Of a stretch of 64,000 nt of DNA, positions 63,801 through 64,000 are shown one piece after another; position 1 is the stretch's first letter, and every line of letters starts with the position of its first letter. The position numbers were made by a program, and so were the translations under genes. The DNA is taken from NCBI GenBank assembly GCA_934045905.1, contig OW203763.1:21937108-22001107 (forward strand), written 5' to 3'. The notes beneath the pieces were generated by a model. That model ran no database searches. It worked only from the letters and a program-made list of their open reading frames with translations, and had not been told where the DNA came from. The stretch comes from Leuctra nigra (lineage: Eukaryota; Arthropoda; Insecta; Plecoptera; Leuctridae).

Positions 63801-64000
63801 CTGACGGCCGATTGGGACCAACATTTCAGTGTATATATAGCGAGCAGTTCTTAAGATGGAAAGTCGGCGATCGTTATTTCTTTGAGAATCTGCAATCTCC
63901 ATATCCGTTCACAGCGGAACAAATAGCCGAGATTAAGAAAGTAACAATAGCAAGGTTGATTTGCGACAATGCTGATAATATTCAAACAATGCAACCGCAT
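54806..64000 (+). CDS. C': second copy of gene C, cut by the window end
   Basis: Exons at gene C positions plus 15,227: 54806-54872, 57548-57565, 57904-58105, 58994-59205, 60894-61070, 61947-62649, 62959-63292 and 63719 onward (partial). No substitution or indel was seen relative to gene C in exons or introns. If the duplication is real, this is an intact paralogue with its own signal peptide and every peroxidase motif up to the last third of exon 8. If it is an assembly duplicate, it is the same locus as gene C. Confidence 0.85.
58456..58729 (+). mobile_element. SINE family 1, second duplication copy
   Basis: Same as 43229-43502 at offset 15,227, with intact A and B boxes. Confidence 0.85.
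59324..60472 (-). mobile_element. LINE reverse-transcriptase fragment, second duplication copy
   Basis: Same as 44097-45245 at offset 15,227; the 231-codon frame (60381-59686) is unchanged. Confidence 0.85.

Larger units (their letters stand above)
49677..64000 (+). repeat. 15,227-bp tandem duplication, second unit (partial)
   Basis: Matches 34450-48773 at offset 15,227 with no difference in the stretches compared, including the 17-C run at 61386-61402 (first copy 46159-46175). All intronic repeats of the first copy recur in it. Such identity in noncoding DNA points to a very young event or an assembly artefact. Confidence 0.97.

Overview
The window is eukaryotic nuclear DNA, most likely insect and possibly hemipteran. 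This rests on large AT-rich introns with GT..AG borders, no operons, animal-type secreted heme peroxidases, and many tRNA- and 5S-derived SINEs, MITEs and LINE remnants. The species cannot be fixed from sequence alone.

The genes form a same-strand tandem cluster of animal heme peroxidases (the myeloperoxidase/peroxidasin/insect Pxt-like family). Gene A (116-9346) is the 3' part of one gene whose N-terminal exons lie left of the window. Gene B (coding 20302-38698, 12 coding exons, predicted 730 aa) and gene C (39579-48948, 9 exons, predicted 691 aa) look complete, and each starts with a probable signal peptide. They share motif order and several intron positions, but each has its own set of introns. 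The products are probably secreted H2O2-dependent oxidases; the actual substrate (chorion or cuticle cross-linking, immunity) cannot be read from the DNA.

From 49677 to the end of the window the sequence repeats 34450-48773 at a constant offset of 15,227 bp, with no difference in any stretch I compared, including a 17-C homopolymer. The second copy holds the last exons of gene B (B') and most of a second gene C (C', cut by the window end). It is either a very recent tandem duplication or an assembly duplication. The junction falls inside a gene B coding exon and carries an 11-bp tandem repeat.

Introns and spacers hold the rest: a near-perfect 404-bp fold-back element beside a splice donor; a tandem ~270-bp repeat rich in TGACGTCA and TTCCGG; a 136-bp Harbinger-type MITE; a minisatellite grown from an exon-intron border; a 35-bp minisatellite with higher-order structure that appears derived from a SINE; an 871-bp hAT-type element nested in a SINE; a 5S-rRNA-derived SINE; a 5'-truncated LINE; and a cluster of palindromic MITEs. 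The 11-kb spacer between genes A and B has no gene I can support.

I found no new multi-gene system. The points worth a second look are the perfect 15-kb duplication with its junction, the two minisatellites that arose from functional sequence, and the active-site and intron differences among the paralogues.
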